Below, piece by piece: positions 1-11,381 of a DNA stretch of 64,000 bases. The position numbers and the translations under genes are program-made. Source of the stretch: Achatina immaculata (taxonomy: Eukaryota > Mollusca > Gastropoda > Stylommatophora > Achatinidae); NCBI GenBank assembly GCA_009760885.1, contig CM019696.1:46337358-46401357 (forward strand). The letters are read 5' to 3'. Every line of letters starts with the position of its first letter. Positions within the stretch are counted from its first letter, which is position 1. Under the pieces are notes generated by a model. It ran no database searches. It was not told the origin of the DNA and worked only from the letters and a program-made list of their open reading frames with translations.

Positions 1-853
1 CAAAACTAGATATTTACCTGTAGACTAAGCAAATATCAGACCCGCCCAAAACTAGATATTTACCTGTAGACTAAGGAAATATCAGACCCGCCCAAAACTA
101 GATATTTACCTGTAGACTAAGGAAATATCAGACCCGCCCAAAACTAGATATTTACCTGTAGACTAAGCAAATATCAGACCCGACCAAGACTAGATATATT
201 TACCTGTAGACTAAGCAAATATCAGACCCGACCAAGACTAGATATATTTACCTGTAGACTAAGCAAATATCAGACCCGACCAAAACTAGATATTTACCTG
301 TAGACTAAGCAAATATCAGACCCGACCAAAACTAGATATTTACCTGTAGACTAAGGAAATATCAGACCCGCCCAAAACTAGATATTTACCTGTAGACTAA
401 GCAAATATCAGACCCGCCCAAAACTAGATATTTACCTGTAGACTAAGCAAATATCAGACCCGCCCAAAACTAGATATTTACCTGTAGACTAAGCAAATAT
501 CAGACCCGCCCAAAACTAGATATTTACCTGTAGACTAAGCAAATATCAGACCCGCCCAAAACTAGATATTTACCTGTAGACTAAGCAAATATCAGACCCG
601 CCCAAAACTAGATATTTACCTGTAGACTAAGGAAATATCAGACCCGCCCAAAACTAGATATTTACCTGTAGACTAAGGAAATATCAGACCCGCCCAAAAC
701 TAGATATTTACCTGTAGACCAAGCAAATATCAGACCCGCCCAAAACTAGATATTTACCTGTAGACTAAGCAAATATCAGACCCGCCCAAAACTAGATATT
801 TACCTGTAGACTAAGCAAATATCAGACCCGGCCAAGACTATATATTTAGACTA
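1..853. repeat. 46-bp minisatellite array
   Basis: About 18 head-to-tail copies of a 46-bp unit beginning CAAAACTAGATATTTACCTG. Copies vary at a few fixed positions (AAGCAAAT or AAGGAAAT; CCCGCC or CCCGAC), and some units carry an extra TA. The array runs off the left edge, so its full length is unknown. It decays at 835-853. Confidence 0.95.
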
Positions 854-1648
854 AGCTGAAATAGACAGGCTGTTTGCTGTTGTCTTTATATTAACCCGCG
901 AGGTAGGATCGATGTATGTCTCTCTGTGGTAGAGCCAGCCAAATAAAGTCTACCTCAAGAACTCCATTCCAGAAATAAACGAGCACTACTTTAACCTTCT
1001 CCCCTTATAACTCAAAGCAAGTGCTTCAATATCTTCACCGCCACGTCTTCTGTGGAGAACTCAAGTTCGTTGCCAAATGGAGATTATCATTTATAACATC
1101 AAGTTTTATTTGTTTGTTTTTGTTTTCTTAAATATCGCAGGAAAATTTATTTCTACTACTACTAGTACTCCTGCTGCTACTGTAGTATGGCCGTGTAAGT
1201 AATGATTATAGTTGTTGTTGTTGTTATTATTATTATTATCATTAATGAGTATGATTATGAATATATTGTAGGCATAATAGTAACATCTAATAGCAACAGA
1301 AAAAGTAAATAGGAAAATTAGAGCAAGGTAGAAAAACAAACTTCCATGACACTAGTATGACTGGACGCTGACACAAGTAAACAGAATAGAAAAGACGAAT
1401 AGAAAAGGCAGGCACATTGAAAAACGAGGACACAATAAAACCTCAGACATGAAAGAGAAAGATAATGACTTAGGTAAATGACAGTTGTATAGACGGAGTT
1501 GACGCAGACTGACACGCATTAGCTTGCTAATCTTAGGACGCTATTGCACACGGTTTTTAAATAAAGGAGTTACCGACTCGGCCAGCTGACCAATTTAGAG
1601 GCGTGGACTAATGGGCAGTTCACTTACGACATATAAGTCACGGGGCAG
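854..1648. other. No gene seen; short microsatellites
   Basis: Mostly unique sequence with a TAC/TGC triplet patch near 1153-1185 and GTT/ATT triplets at 1211-1240. Short open frames on the minus strand only read through these triplets. No splice-bounded coding segment was recognised. Confidence 0.5.
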
Positions 1649-2023
1649 TTGGAGAGAGGGTACAAGCAAGAGAAGAACAGCAGACGGAAGGACAGTCGAT
1701 CAGAGAGGAACAGCAGACAGAGAGGGACGATCGAGTTAGGGATCGTCCGAGCAAAGACCCTCAGTAAGCGAAGGCCGATTCAGACGGCAGAGGAAGACTG
1801 TCAGAAGAAATCAGAGGACAGACAAGAGAAGAACTCAGAGGACAGACAAGAGAGGAACAGAAGGACAGACAAGAGAAGAAATAGGACGAGACGATATAGA
1901 ATCAGAAATACTGTTAGACGGGAGAATGTATTTCAAGTGATTAAGAAAATTTGTTACTTTGAAACTTCGAGTAAAGAGATTTCAGACGAGAAATTAACAG
2001 ACCACGTGCTGCAGATCTATTAG
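1649..2023 (+). other. Unrecognised 124-codon open frame, Arg/Glu-rich
   Basis: A purine-biased stretch is open for 124 codons and would encode a very basic, Arg/Glu/Lys-rich peptide with repeats of a DRQE-type motif. A TATA-like ATATAAG lies just upstream and an AATAAA near 2168, so it could be part of an untranslated region or the LTR of a retroelement. No terminal repeats or known domain could be shown. A real protein gene is doubtful, since purine-rich DNA is often open by chance. Confidence 0.15.
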
Positions 2024-2340
2024 AAAACAAAGTTCAGAATCGTCCTATTATCACATGTAGAATATCTTGATGTTGAGAACATTGGCGAAATGCTGCATGT
2101 AGAATATGATTGAGTTTGATATTGTGAACAAATGATTAAGTGGTTCAATCCAAGTGATGTTGTCGACAATAAATCTTGAACTTATTTGTCAGAATTAAAT
2201 AATGCAGTGAATATTTCATCGGACTTGCTCTGATCTAGTGAATATGATAATGCGTGGGAGACTTCGATGTGTTATAATCAAAAGAAAAACTTAATCATCT
2301 TCAATCTTCATCAATCATATGATAGTTCTCACCTTTACAT

Positions 2341-2865
2341 TGTTATACTACTACTAGTACTGCTGCTGCTGCTACTACTAGTATTCCTGCTGCTGCTACT
2401 AGTACTCCTGCTGCTACTACTAGTGCTCCTGCTGCTACTACTACTAGTATTCCTGCTGCTGCTACTAGTACTCCTGCTGCTACTACTAGTGCTCCTGCTG
2501 CTACTACTAGTACTCCTGCTGCTACTACTAGTACTCCTGCTATTACTAGTACTCTTGCTGCTACTAATAGTACTCCTGCTGCTACTACTATTACTCCTGC
2601 TGCTACTACTCATACTCCTGCTATTACTAGTACTCTTGCTGCTACTACTAGTATTCCTCCTGCTACTACTAGTACTCCTGCTGCTACTACTATTACTCCT
2701 GCTGCTACTACTAGTACTTCTGCTATTACTAGTACTCTTGCTGCTACTACTAGTACTACTGCTACTACTATAACTACTATTGCTACTACTACTATACCAA
2801 TACTACTACTACCACTTCTACTACTACTACTACTACTACTACTAATAATAATAATAATAATAGGA
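2341..2865. repeat. Compound triplet repeat, CTA/CTG/CTC-based
   Basis: Alternating CTACTACTAGTACTC and CTGCTG blocks make irregular units of about 18-21 bp, ending in pure CTA and then AATAAT runs. The repeat reads as poly-Leu/Val on one strand and poly-Ser on the other, which explains long spurious open frames. Confidence 0.93.
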
Positions 2866-3610
2866 ACAACTGTACTTGTTAAATGTTCAATTTATTGATT
2901 ACAAGAAAGAAGTGGTATAAACACAACTTTAAGGCCAATCAGGTAGCGGCCGGGGCGCAGATCTCACAGGGGCGCAGTACTGACCTTTGAGAGAGATGAA
3001 AGAGACAGTTTTAAAGATTAATAGCCTGGCCCAGTGAACGAAATCACATGGAGAGGGAAGCGGATAGGGGACAGAGATGTTTAGTAAAAAAAGGAGGGGG
3101 GAAGGGGGGCACTGCTTGGAAGGAGGGTAGAATGACATAAATGTTTCGGGGATTGATCACTGGATGTTCACGAAGGAGTGATACAGCGGCTAAGAGGAAG
3201 ATTCCGGAACGTTAGTAATATTGGGTAGAGGTCATGAAATGAATATTCCTGGATTAGACGCAGTGAAAACTTGTAGAGAGTTCAAGAAGTCCGCTAGCAG
3301 CTGTCACTGAGGAACCGTCGACCTTGTTTGAGAGAGCCTTCGTTTTCACTTCTTCAGTTGCTCGTTGCTAAATTCCCACAAATCGATCTTTAGTCCCACG
3401 AGGCCATAGAGCTCTTCCCATCCAAACCAGAGGCAGTTCAGAGGCAGGTCTTTGTTAAAATTAGACCACCCACTATTTTTCTTTCTTCTTTTTTCTCCTA
3501 GGAGTTTCTTTGTGTGTGTGTTTTTTTTTTCTATGATTATTCCTGAGACAAAGATAGTAGTTGTGAAGCCTTGCAAAGATTTATTTAACGTACGGCCAGT
3601 AGCTGTCGTC
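2866..3610. other. No gene seen
   Basis: Unique-looking sequence with a T-rich tract at 3478-3530. No domain, exon or transposon sequence was recognised. Confidence 0.4.
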
Positions 3611-4010
3611 CTTTCCCAGTGTTTGCCATCTTTTATCAGTGTTTGTCATTTTCTATCAGTGTTTGTCAGCTTTTATCAGTGTTTGTCATCTTCTGTCCAT
3701 GTTTGTCAACTTTTATCAGTGTTTGTCATCTTCTATCAAAGTTTGTCATCTTTTATCAACATCTGTCATAGTGTATTAATGCCTGTCATTTTCTGTTAAT
3801 GTTTGTCATCTTTTGTCAATGTTTGTCACTTTTTATCAGTGTTTATCATCTTCTGTCAAAGTGTGTCATTTTTTTTATCAATGTTTGCCATTTCTTATCA
3901 CTTTTTGTCATATTTTATCAGTCTTTGTCACATTGTATTAATGTTTGTCATCTTGTATCAAAGTTTTTATCTTTTCTCAGTGTTTGTCATCTTGTGTCAA
4001 AATCTGCATG
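3611..4010. repeat. 20-bp minisatellite, degenerate
   Basis: About 20 imperfect copies of a 20-bp unit close to TCAGTGTTTGTCATCTTTTA. Overlapping open frames here are repeat translations. Confidence 0.9.
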
Positions 4011-4162
4011 ATTAATTTCTAATCATGACTTTGTAAATGATTTTCTTGATATTTGTCGCAAGAAGTATTTTTGCGATCTATGACAATAAAGGCGGACATT
4101 TTTTTTTCAGTATTCCAGGGCAGCATAGCGCAAGAAAAATGATTGCAACTAAACTAGATGGG

Positions 4163-4525
4163 TTGGTGGATGGTGGAGGAGGGGGGGGGGTTGTGATGGT
4201 TGGGTAGGTGGACGGATCGGTGGGCGAGTGGGTAGATGGGGGTGGGTGGGTGAATGGATGGGTGTGTGGGTGGGTGGATAGGGTGGGTGAATGGATGGAT
4301 GGGTGGGTGAACTGATTAGGGGTGGTTGTTGGGTGGGTGGATGAGGGGTGGGTGAATGGATGGATGGATGGATGGATGGATGGGGGGTGGGTGAATGGAT
4401 GGGTGGGTGTGTGGATGGGGGTGGGCGGGTGAAAGGGTGGATGGGTGAGTTGACGGATGGATGGATACACACACACACCGGCTTGCAATCCCAGAGAGAA
4501 GAAGAAGAAGAAGAAGAAGTAGCCC
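4163..4525. repeat. GGTGGATG-type minisatellite with GAA run
   Basis: G-rich array of GGATGGAT, GGTGGGTGG and GTGAATGGATGG words, followed by a short CA run (4470-4480) and a GAA run (4498-4520). It reads as His/Pro/Thr-rich on the minus strand, with no sign of coding. Confidence 0.9.
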
Positions 4526-4960
4526 AAGACCCAGTCCCACTATGTATACACGGTTCAAGATCGCTATCAGGGGCAACTCCTTGCAAATAATTCAGACCCA
4601 AAGTTAGAGATGTCACTAGCAAGAGAAGCGAAGCAAAAACAAAAAAAAAAAACAAAAAAAAACATGTTCTCTAATGGGCACTCGGTCTGAAAACACCTGC
4701 ACTATCCAAGCAAGTTTAACGTCTTCCTGTGTGTGTACAGACCTAGCGCGTTAAGTTAACAGAACATGTACACACGATATTAACGTTTTAAAGATCGTGT
4801 TGTAGGACTGCATTCAATTTATTTTTCGAGTCAAAGTTCCTTCGTTTCGTGTCTGTGATTGACATGTCGGTGTGCCAGTGTCCTTTTTGCGTTCCTGTGC
4901 TAAATTTAGCTCAGGTGGGAACGGGTACTTATCTGTCATGTACAGTGAGAATGTATCTCA

Positions 4961-5278
4961 ACTCTCTCTCTCTCTCGCTCTCTCACTTTCTTCCCCCCCC
5001 CCCCACCCCCCGTCAACCTCCTTCTTTCTCCTTCTCTCTCTCTTTCTCTCTCCTTCATTCTCTGTTTCTTTCTCTGTTTCTCCCTCTCTCTTTCTTCTTT
5101 CTTTCTTTCTCTTTTTTTTTCTTCCCTTTTTTCTTCCCTTTTTTCTTTCTCTTTTTCTCTCTTTTTTCTTTCTCTCTCTTTTTTCTTTCTCTCTCTCTTT
5201 TTCTTTCTCTGTCTCTTTTTCTTTCTCTCTCTCTGCCCATGTGTCTTGTGTGTGTGTGGTGTGTGTGTGTGTGTGTGT
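4961..5278. repeat. Polypyrimidine CT-rich tract ending in TG repeat
   Basis: CT and CTTT runs with poly-C at 4994-5010, then a TG run at 5248-5278. This is a long homopurine-homopyrimidine asymmetry on one strand. Confidence 0.93.
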
Positions 5279-5794
5279 GCTCACCCACGTTATTTTCATT
5301 AAAGTAACTTTTACGTGATAACGTATTTTCCTTTTACGCACCTTCGCCCATTCTTGTAGTGTAACCCCGTATTCTGTGCTTACCAGGCAGCCATTATCCA
5401 CTAGCAGGGACGTTTTCCTCAACACAAGCGTGTCAGGTATCTTGTTTTTAAAACCGATCTGACGGCGTATTAGCTGGTCTCCATCCCAACCACCAGGGCT
5501 TGAGAAGGCAATCCAGTAACGACTGTACTACTTCCCATCTCACAATTGCGTAACCTGTTTTGGAAAAGATAAGAATGGCAGAAATGTCATTTTTAACTAA
5601 AATAAATAAGTTGGTAAACATTTAGTAGTCCGTAACTGATGGATGTAAAATCATTTCTGCATCCCTTTCCTGTATGCTGTGCCCTGTACGTATAATTGTA
5701 CGCACATTATAATTATATAAATGTATAGATATATAAATACCGATTGCTACTTTCCAGAATGAACTGAAGTCTTAGTTTCTCAGTTAATTTGTTC
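5279..5794. other. No gene seen
   Basis: Unique AT-rich sequence. Nothing was recognised on either strand. Confidence 0.4.
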
Positions 5795-6037
5795 ATACCG
5801 CAGTGGTGTAGTAGCTAGTGCGCATGCTATCCAATCAGAAGGTCCCAAGTTCGATTTTGGCACTCGGGTGGATTTTTTTCGGATCAACCGTCGCCAGGGT
5901 TCACCTAGGCCTTAAGAAAAAAACGGGTACCTGGGACGTCCCTGGGGAAAACAAAGGCAATGAGAACAGGCGCTGGTACCCCTACTTCAAATACTGTAAT
6001 CTCCTAGAAATATGAAGGCACTAACACTTCCACGTCC
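5795..6037 (+). mobile_element. tRNA-derived SINE, family 1
   Basis: The 5' part resembles a tRNA: an A-box-like GTGGTGTAGTAGCTAGTG and a B-box-like GTTCGATTTTGGC, the split internal RNA polymerase III promoter. A second, diverged copy at 51371-51600 aligns over the whole length, including the body (GTACCTGG, GGAAAACAAA) and the 3' end AAGGCACTAA. The pair defines a dispersed element of about 240 bp. It directly abuts a LINE fragment on its right. Confidence 0.8.
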
Positions 6038-6041
6038 CATT

Positions 6042-6494
6042 CATTCATTTGCATGTCCCTTGTGGAACTTTGCCTCTCTAACAGCTCTCCTGTAGGCCTC
6101 TCGGTTGTGAGCAAGATGGCCTGCTGCTGATGCATCAATTTGCAGATCATCAACGATGTCTTGCAGCCATCTTCGCCTTGGTCTTCCTCTCTTTCTTTTT
6201 CCCATTATGTACCCTTCCAAGACGGTTTTCTATAGATTGTCATGATGTTTAATGTGTCCAAAATATTTAAGTTTTTAATCCTCTTTACTAGCCAGCCTTC
6301 TTCAATATTAAGTTCTTGTAGTATGGATATATTTGTTCTTTTTTGTGTCCATGATATTTGAAGAACTCTTCTGTAGCATTTACATTCAAAGACATGTATG
6401 TGTTTCTCAGCTGTTTTGTTAACTGTTCAGGTCTCACAGGCGTATGTTGTGATGGGAAAAATGCATGCCCTTAAAAATCTTATTTTTGTAGTTC
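6042..6494 (-). mobile_element. LINE family A, 5'-truncated 3' end
   Basis: On the minus strand this matches the 3' coding end of the family A non-LTR retrotransposon seen more completely at 55408-57055. It encodes the region after the reverse transcriptase (CETW-, FGH-, RGR-type motifs, then a GHANE-like end) followed by a GAAT simple tail (here ATTC at 6042-6052). Indels break the frame. The 5' end stops at the segment matching CACAAAAATAAG. No clear target duplication was found. Confidence 0.85.
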
Positions 6495-7845
6495 CAAAAT
6501 AATGCAAATGTTACGATTAACGTTCGTTCACTACATGCCAAAACCGGGTGTTTTGGACCGAAAGGTGCAGATATCGCAGCCTGGCTGCAGAACCGTGATG
6601 CGGCACAGACAAAGAAGAAGATCCCATGCACGTGGTGGAGATAACGTTGATGGTCACACTACAACCTTTTGTGCTGTCTCCGGCATTTCTGAATCGATAG
6701 GTTGTCTTTCTTTTGCTGTGCTATCTCTCCTGCACTTTAGAGTTTTCCTCTCTGCCTCTTTTTTCTTTACTTTTCTCTTTTCCACCGAGCTTTCCAGTGA
6801 CTGCCAAGTTCAGAACCTCCGTCTGTTTATGACATCTCCGAAAAGTTTAAAATTGTTCTTCCCTTATTTTTAAGGCGGGGGGGGGGGGCGTAAAGAAACA
6901 GATTTCTGCTCGTATGACAGGCTGTTGTAATGCTACAGCCTGTTAGTAAGTCACGGTGTTGAGGTAAACATTTAGTCATGTCCAGCCGTGGCTCGCCATC
7001 ATGGCGCCACGTGTCAGCTCAGCTCCCTGGACGCTGCTTTGAGTGATAAACAAAAACAAAAAAAATGTGTACCCCAAGTGTGTACTTTTCAATTCAGGCA
7101 CTGGCTGTACAGCTGCCCCCGGGATTTGAGTGTAGGAAGACAACAGGTCTTTTCACTCTTTAAGCTTTTGATGTTTACCTGAACGACAGTCAACACTTGG
7201 GTCAGATATCGACCTTTATTGACCTTAATGAGAAAACTATTTTAAGTATATTCTCTTGCGGGCTGCACTCAACTTACACGTACAAGGTGAAGTATTTAAA
7301 GTGTACACAGAAAGAGAAGATCGGTTAAGTCTTATTCCTTGGGTATCGATACGCCGAGGATATTTTGTGTTTATGATATGCTGAATTTTCTGAAAGTGTT
7401 TGGGTTGTGTTTGTGTGGTTAATTTTTAGTATATAAAATTTTTAATGTATTTATTAAGCCGTGTGGAAACTTGGCTCCGTTTATACCTCTAACTCTTCTG
7501 ATGAACCCTAGAGTTGTAGATTCGAGTGAATCGTATCGGATTCGAATCACTTGGAGACTTGACTCGAGTCACGAAGCATGGTGGCATGGAATCGATTCGC
7601 GATTTAAAGGTAGCGAACCCACCCCCTCTTTTTCCCCCCTCTAGTTTTTAAATGGTTGTCACAATCTCCTACTAATTCATTTCGGATGAATGAATACGTG
7701 AAATACCTGCATACAGAAGTCATGTTTTTTTTAATCAGCTTTTGTATGTGTTGAAGTGCTACGAACTAGACATATTCTCCCATGTAAGCGACTACACGCA
7801 AAGAACGCAGGAATGTGGCCTCTGCTGGAGAGATCTGGTATTTCA
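6495..7845. other. No gene seen
   Basis: Mixed unique sequence with poly-G at 6877-6888. Open frames of 60-120 codons lack any recognisable domain or repeat support. Confidence 0.4.
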
Positions 7846-7975
7846 GCGTGTGCCCAGGCTGTTACTGGCTGAAGATTTGATCAGATCTCAGCGTGTGTCC
7901 AGGCTGTTACTGGCTGAAGATTTGATCAGATCTCAGCGTGTGTCCAGGCTGTTACTGGCTGAAGATTTGCCACAG
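7846..7975. repeat. 45-bp tandem repeat, three copies
   Basis: Three nearly identical copies of a 45-bp unit containing CAGGCTGTTACTGGCTGAAG. As 45 is a multiple of three, an 80-codon frame (7742-7984) stays open through it. No start context or domain supports translation. Confidence 0.9.
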
Positions 7976-8104
7976 AGGACTTGAAGACAACGCTAGGGGA
8001 ACCTGCAAAAATCAGTTTGGGTTGGTCCCATGTACGTTTCTCCGACTGGTTCTTCTCACAGCACATACACTGTACAGACCCGTAATTGACAGAGGGTATA
8101 AGTT

Positions 8105-8402
8105 AACGTAGATCATGTAAGAGTAATGTAGGTAATGTACGTGTAATGTAGATCATGTAAGCGGAATGTAGATCATGTAAGCGGAATGTACATCATGTAA
8201 CTGGAATGTACATCATGTAAGCGGAATGTACATCATGTAAGTGTAATGTACATCATGTAAGCGGAATGTACATCATGTAAGCGGAATGTACATCATGTAA
8301 GTGGAATGTACATCATGTAAGTGGAATGTACATCATGTAAGTGGAATGTACATCATGTAAGCGGAATGTACATCATGTAAGTGGAATGTACATCATGTAA
8401 AC
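8105..8402. repeat. 20-bp minisatellite
   Basis: About 15 copies of a 20-bp unit, AATGTACATCATGTAAGTGG, with variation at GCGG, GTGG and CTGG. The left-most units carry GATCATG instead of CATCATG. Confidence 0.95.
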
Positions 8403-8851
8403 GGTCAGTGAAATTTTACTTTAAATCATTGTCTCTGATCATTGTCAAGGAAAGAGCTCTTGAAGCTTATAGATTCGATTCCACATCCTCATATATTGCG
8501 CAGTATCAGCTAATCACTTGTTTTCTTCATTCTTTATCAATTCTTTCACTCGTATTGTCCTAGCAACGTTCCCGGTAGTCTCATCGTTTCGTACTTTTTT
8601 TTTCGCTTTTTATTCTAGTATCTTCTAATCTTACGTACCTCCTTCTTCGTGGAAGCGTTATCGCGAAGATAAAGACCGGAAACAGTTTTCTGCGTGATAC
8701 AGATTTTGTGTTCAGTGTTGAATCATTAAACCGAACAGATAACTTCCGGTCTGCGGTCACATTTGGCAGACCAAGATCTTGATTCTCTCCCCTTTTGTGC
8801 TTCCTGGAAAAAGCGTGTCCTGGGGTGAGGGCGGGTGGGGTGGGGGGGGGG
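8403..8851. other. No gene seen
   Basis: Unique sequence ending in a G-rich tract (8826-8856). Nothing was recognised. Confidence 0.35.
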
Positions 8852-9615
8852 GGGTAAGGTCCTCCTTATAAACAGCTTGTTATAATTAGAGTAAGGACCC
8901 ACGTGGTCCTCCTTATTAACAGCTTGTTCTATTTAGAGTAAGGACCCACGTGGTCCTCCTTATAAACAGCTTGTTATATTTAGAGTAAGGACCCACGTGA
9001 TCCTCCTTATAAACAGCTTGTTCTATTTAGAGTAAGGACCCACGTGGTCCTCCTTATAAACAGCTTGTTCTGTTTAGAGTGAGGACCCACGTGGTCCTCC
9101 TTATAAACAGCTTGTTCTATTTAGAGTAAGGACCCACGTGGTCCTCCTTATAAACAGCTTGTTATAATTAGAGTAAGGACCCACGTGGTCCTCTTTATAA
9201 ACAGCTTGTTCTATTTAGAGTAAGGACCCACGTGGTCCTCCTTATAAACAGCTTGTTCTGTGGGAGTAAAGATCCATGTGGTCCTCTTTATAAACAGCTT
9301 GTTCTGTGGGGAATAAAGATCCATGTAGTCTTCCTTATAACAGGCATAAAATCCTTTGATGAAGTTGAAAGACTCGCCGAAGACAGGAAAAATTGTCGAA
9401 CTACTTTGCGAGCCCTGTGTGACGTTTAACGGCACGGGAAGGATATAAGATATAAGATAAGAAGTCTTCCTTATAAACAGCTTGTTCTGTGGGGATTAAG
9501 GATCAACGTGGTCCTCCTTATAAACAGCTTGTTCTGTTGGGAGTAAAGATTCATGTAGTCCTCCTTATAAACAGCTTTTTTTATGGGGAGTAAGGACCCA
9601 TGTGGTCCTCCGTAT
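8852..9615. repeat. 47-bp minisatellite with CACGTG core, split by a LINE
   Basis: Roughly 13 copies of a 47-bp unit that includes GGACCCACGTGGTCC and CTTATAAACAGCTTGTT. The first word is a near-palindrome around the E-box hexamer CACGTG. Right-hand copies drift (ACGTGG to CATGTGG or CATGTAG). A 122-bp LINE family B piece interrupts the array at 9341-9462. Confidence 0.95.
9341..9462 (+). mobile_element. LINE family B, short 5'-truncated insertion
   Basis: This is the extreme 3' end of family B: a coding end matching the ERLAEDRK and LRALCDV motifs of the copy at 55663-56185, a stop, then a GATATAA simple tail. It is flanked by a perfect 14-bp target-site duplication, AGTCTTCCTTATAA, at 9327-9340 and 9463-9476. 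The target lies inside a unit of the 47-bp array. The neighbouring units read GTCCTCC, so the shared AGTCTTCC variant marks one split unit. Confidence 0.9.
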
Positions 9616-9649
9616 GGTGAATCTTATTAAAAACACACAAAAAAAGCTT

Positions 9650-10164
9650 TATTAAGCAAAGACTGCATTTCAGAGAATGAGAAACATATTAGCTAACACA
9701 TCCTTATCAATGAATGTTAGAAAACGAGTCCTAAAATGCTATATTGAACCTATCTTGTTATATGGAAGTGAATCATGGAAATAGGCAGGTCTGCACAAAA
9801 ATCATTGGAAGCAGCAGAAATGTGGTTTATTAGAAGAATGTTGCGAATCCCCTGTACAGCAAAAATAACTAATGAAGAATGTATGAGAAGAGCTGGAGAG
9901 ACAAAAAAACCTTGTCAAAAAGATAAGAAAGAGACAATGTACTTTCATAGGACATGGAATGAGAAGAGGGGCATTGAAAATATTATAACAACAGGAAAAA
10001 TAGAAGGAAGAAGATCAAGAGGAAGACCAAGAGAAATGATACTGGAAAGTCTGACGAGATGGTGTAAGAGGAGATCACTAACTGAGCTGATGGCCTGCAT
10101 GAAGAATCGGGTACTCTGGAGAAGCATAATAGCCAACGCCAGTCGGCATGGCACCTGATGATGA
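9650..10164 (+). mobile_element. LINE family C, 3' end
   Basis: Similar to the better-bounded copy at 49557-50237. It encodes the post-RT C-terminal region of an RTE/BovB-like non-LTR element: a GSESW-like motif, RRMLRIPCTAKITNEE, then GRRSRGRPRE, and ends at a stop followed by a GATGATGATGAT tail. The frame is open for 127 codons from 9775 but broken upstream, so this is a dead fragment. It lies exactly between the 47-bp and 37-bp arrays. Confidence 0.85.
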
Positions 10165-10167
10165 TGA

Positions 10168-10640
10168 TGATCTCAGTTAGTTGAGAAGACATCCACCCAT
10201 CTTACCACCCCAGTTAGTTGAGAAGACATCCACCCATCTTACCACCCCAGTTAGTTGAGAAGACATCCATCCATCTTACCACCCCAGTTAGTTGAGAAGA
10301 CATCCACCCATTTAACCCCAGTTAGTTGAGAAGACATCCATCCATCTTACCACCCCAGTTAGTTGAGAAGACATCCACCCATTTAACCCCAGTTAGTTGA
10401 GAAGACATCCATCCATCTTATCACCCCAGTTAGTTGAGAAGACATCCATCCATATTACCACCCCAGTTAGTTGAGAAGACATCCACCCATTTAACCCCAG
10501 TTAGTTGAGAAGACATCCATCCATCTTACCACCCCAGTTAGTTGAGAAGACATCCATCCATATTACCACCCCAGTTAGTTGAGAAGACATCCATCCATCT
10601 TACCACCCCAGTTAGTTGAGAAGACATCCACCCATCTTCT
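10168..10640. repeat. 37-bp minisatellite
   Basis: About 13 copies of a unit containing AGTTAGTTGAGAAGACATCC, with 32-bp deletion variants. The last unit continues into CATCTTCTAAAA and GTAATCTTA, a context also present as single copy at 22193-22262. Confidence 0.95.
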
Positions 10641-10664
10641 AAAAACGTAATCTTAATCCACAGA

Positions 10665-10890
10665 ACCACTTAAGGATCTTTGTTAGTTCCCATATTTTCC
10701 TTGACCTGGCAGAAAACAACAGGTCAGCATCACATCGGGTTGCCTTTTCTTCCCCAGCCCCAGAATAAGTCAGGCACCTATTTCTACATCTGGGTAACTG
10801 GGACACTTGCAGCCAGATTTTAAACTGCTGACCAACGGGTGAGAGAATAGTGCACTTGTCCCTACGCCACTCCGGTGTCTCGCCTCGGGA
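10665..10890 (-). mobile_element. tRNA-derived SINE, family 2
   Basis: On the minus strand it starts with a tRNA-like head (GGAGTGGCGTAGGGACAAGTG) and continues through GGTACC/AGGTGCC-type body sequence to TGGGAACTAACA. The same body appears at 19181, 19960, 42857, 45300 and 53487. The 3' tail is eroded. Confidence 0.65.
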
Positions 10891-10949
10891 ACTAGAGACA
10901 ATAAAGACATTGTGCTTTCACTCCCATGACCGCCAAAACTGTTTATGTC

Positions 10950-11300
10950 GTAATCATGCAAGAAAAACTTTCAGTACAACATAATAATCATCCAAGGATA
11001 ACTTTCAGTACATCGTAATCATCAAAGGATAAATTTCAGTACAATATTGTAATCATCTAAGTAAAATTTTTGATACAGCACCATAATCATGCAAGGAAAA
11101 CTTTCAGTACAACATCGTAATCATCCAAGGATAAATTTCAGTACAATATTGTAATCATCTAAGGAAAATTTTCGGTACAACACCGTAATCATCCAAGGAA
11201 AACTTTCAGTACAACATCGCTATCGTCCAAGGAAAACTTTCAGAATAACAATGTAATAATCCAAGGAAAACTTTCAGACCAACATCGTAATCATCCAAGA
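10950..11300. repeat. About 34-bp minisatellite
   Basis: Around ten diverged copies of a unit containing ATCCAAGGAAAACTTTCAGT and ACAACATCGTAATC. Confidence 0.88.
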
Positions 11301-11381
11301 AAAAGCCAAGTCAATTTAAGCAAAAAAGAAAACAAAAAAAAAAAAAAACAAGCGAGAATTAGTTTAGTGGACGGAGAGCTC
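11301..11381. other. A-rich spacer
   Basis: A-rich segment between two minisatellites. Nothing else was seen. Confidence 0.4.

Noticed and set aside
1..853. CRISPR array
   Set aside because: Units are contiguous without unique spacers, and the genome is eukaryotic; this is a minisatellite. The same applies to the other arrays.
1500..2260. Possible solo LTR (TATA-like ATATAAG, later AATAAA)
   Set aside because: No terminal TG/CA pair with target duplication could be fixed and no second copy lies in the window.
2267..2773. Long poly-leucine open frame
   Set aside because: Translation of the CTA/CTG/CTC triplet repeat; the opposite strand reads as poly-serine equally well.
4078..5425. Pro/His/Ser-rich and Lys/Arg/Glu-rich frames
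   Set aside because: Explained by GGTGGATG and CT-rich simple sequence.
5795..6037. Functional tRNA gene
   Set aside because: A- and B-box-like words are present, but no cloverleaf can be folded and a second copy with the same long body exists; this is a SINE.
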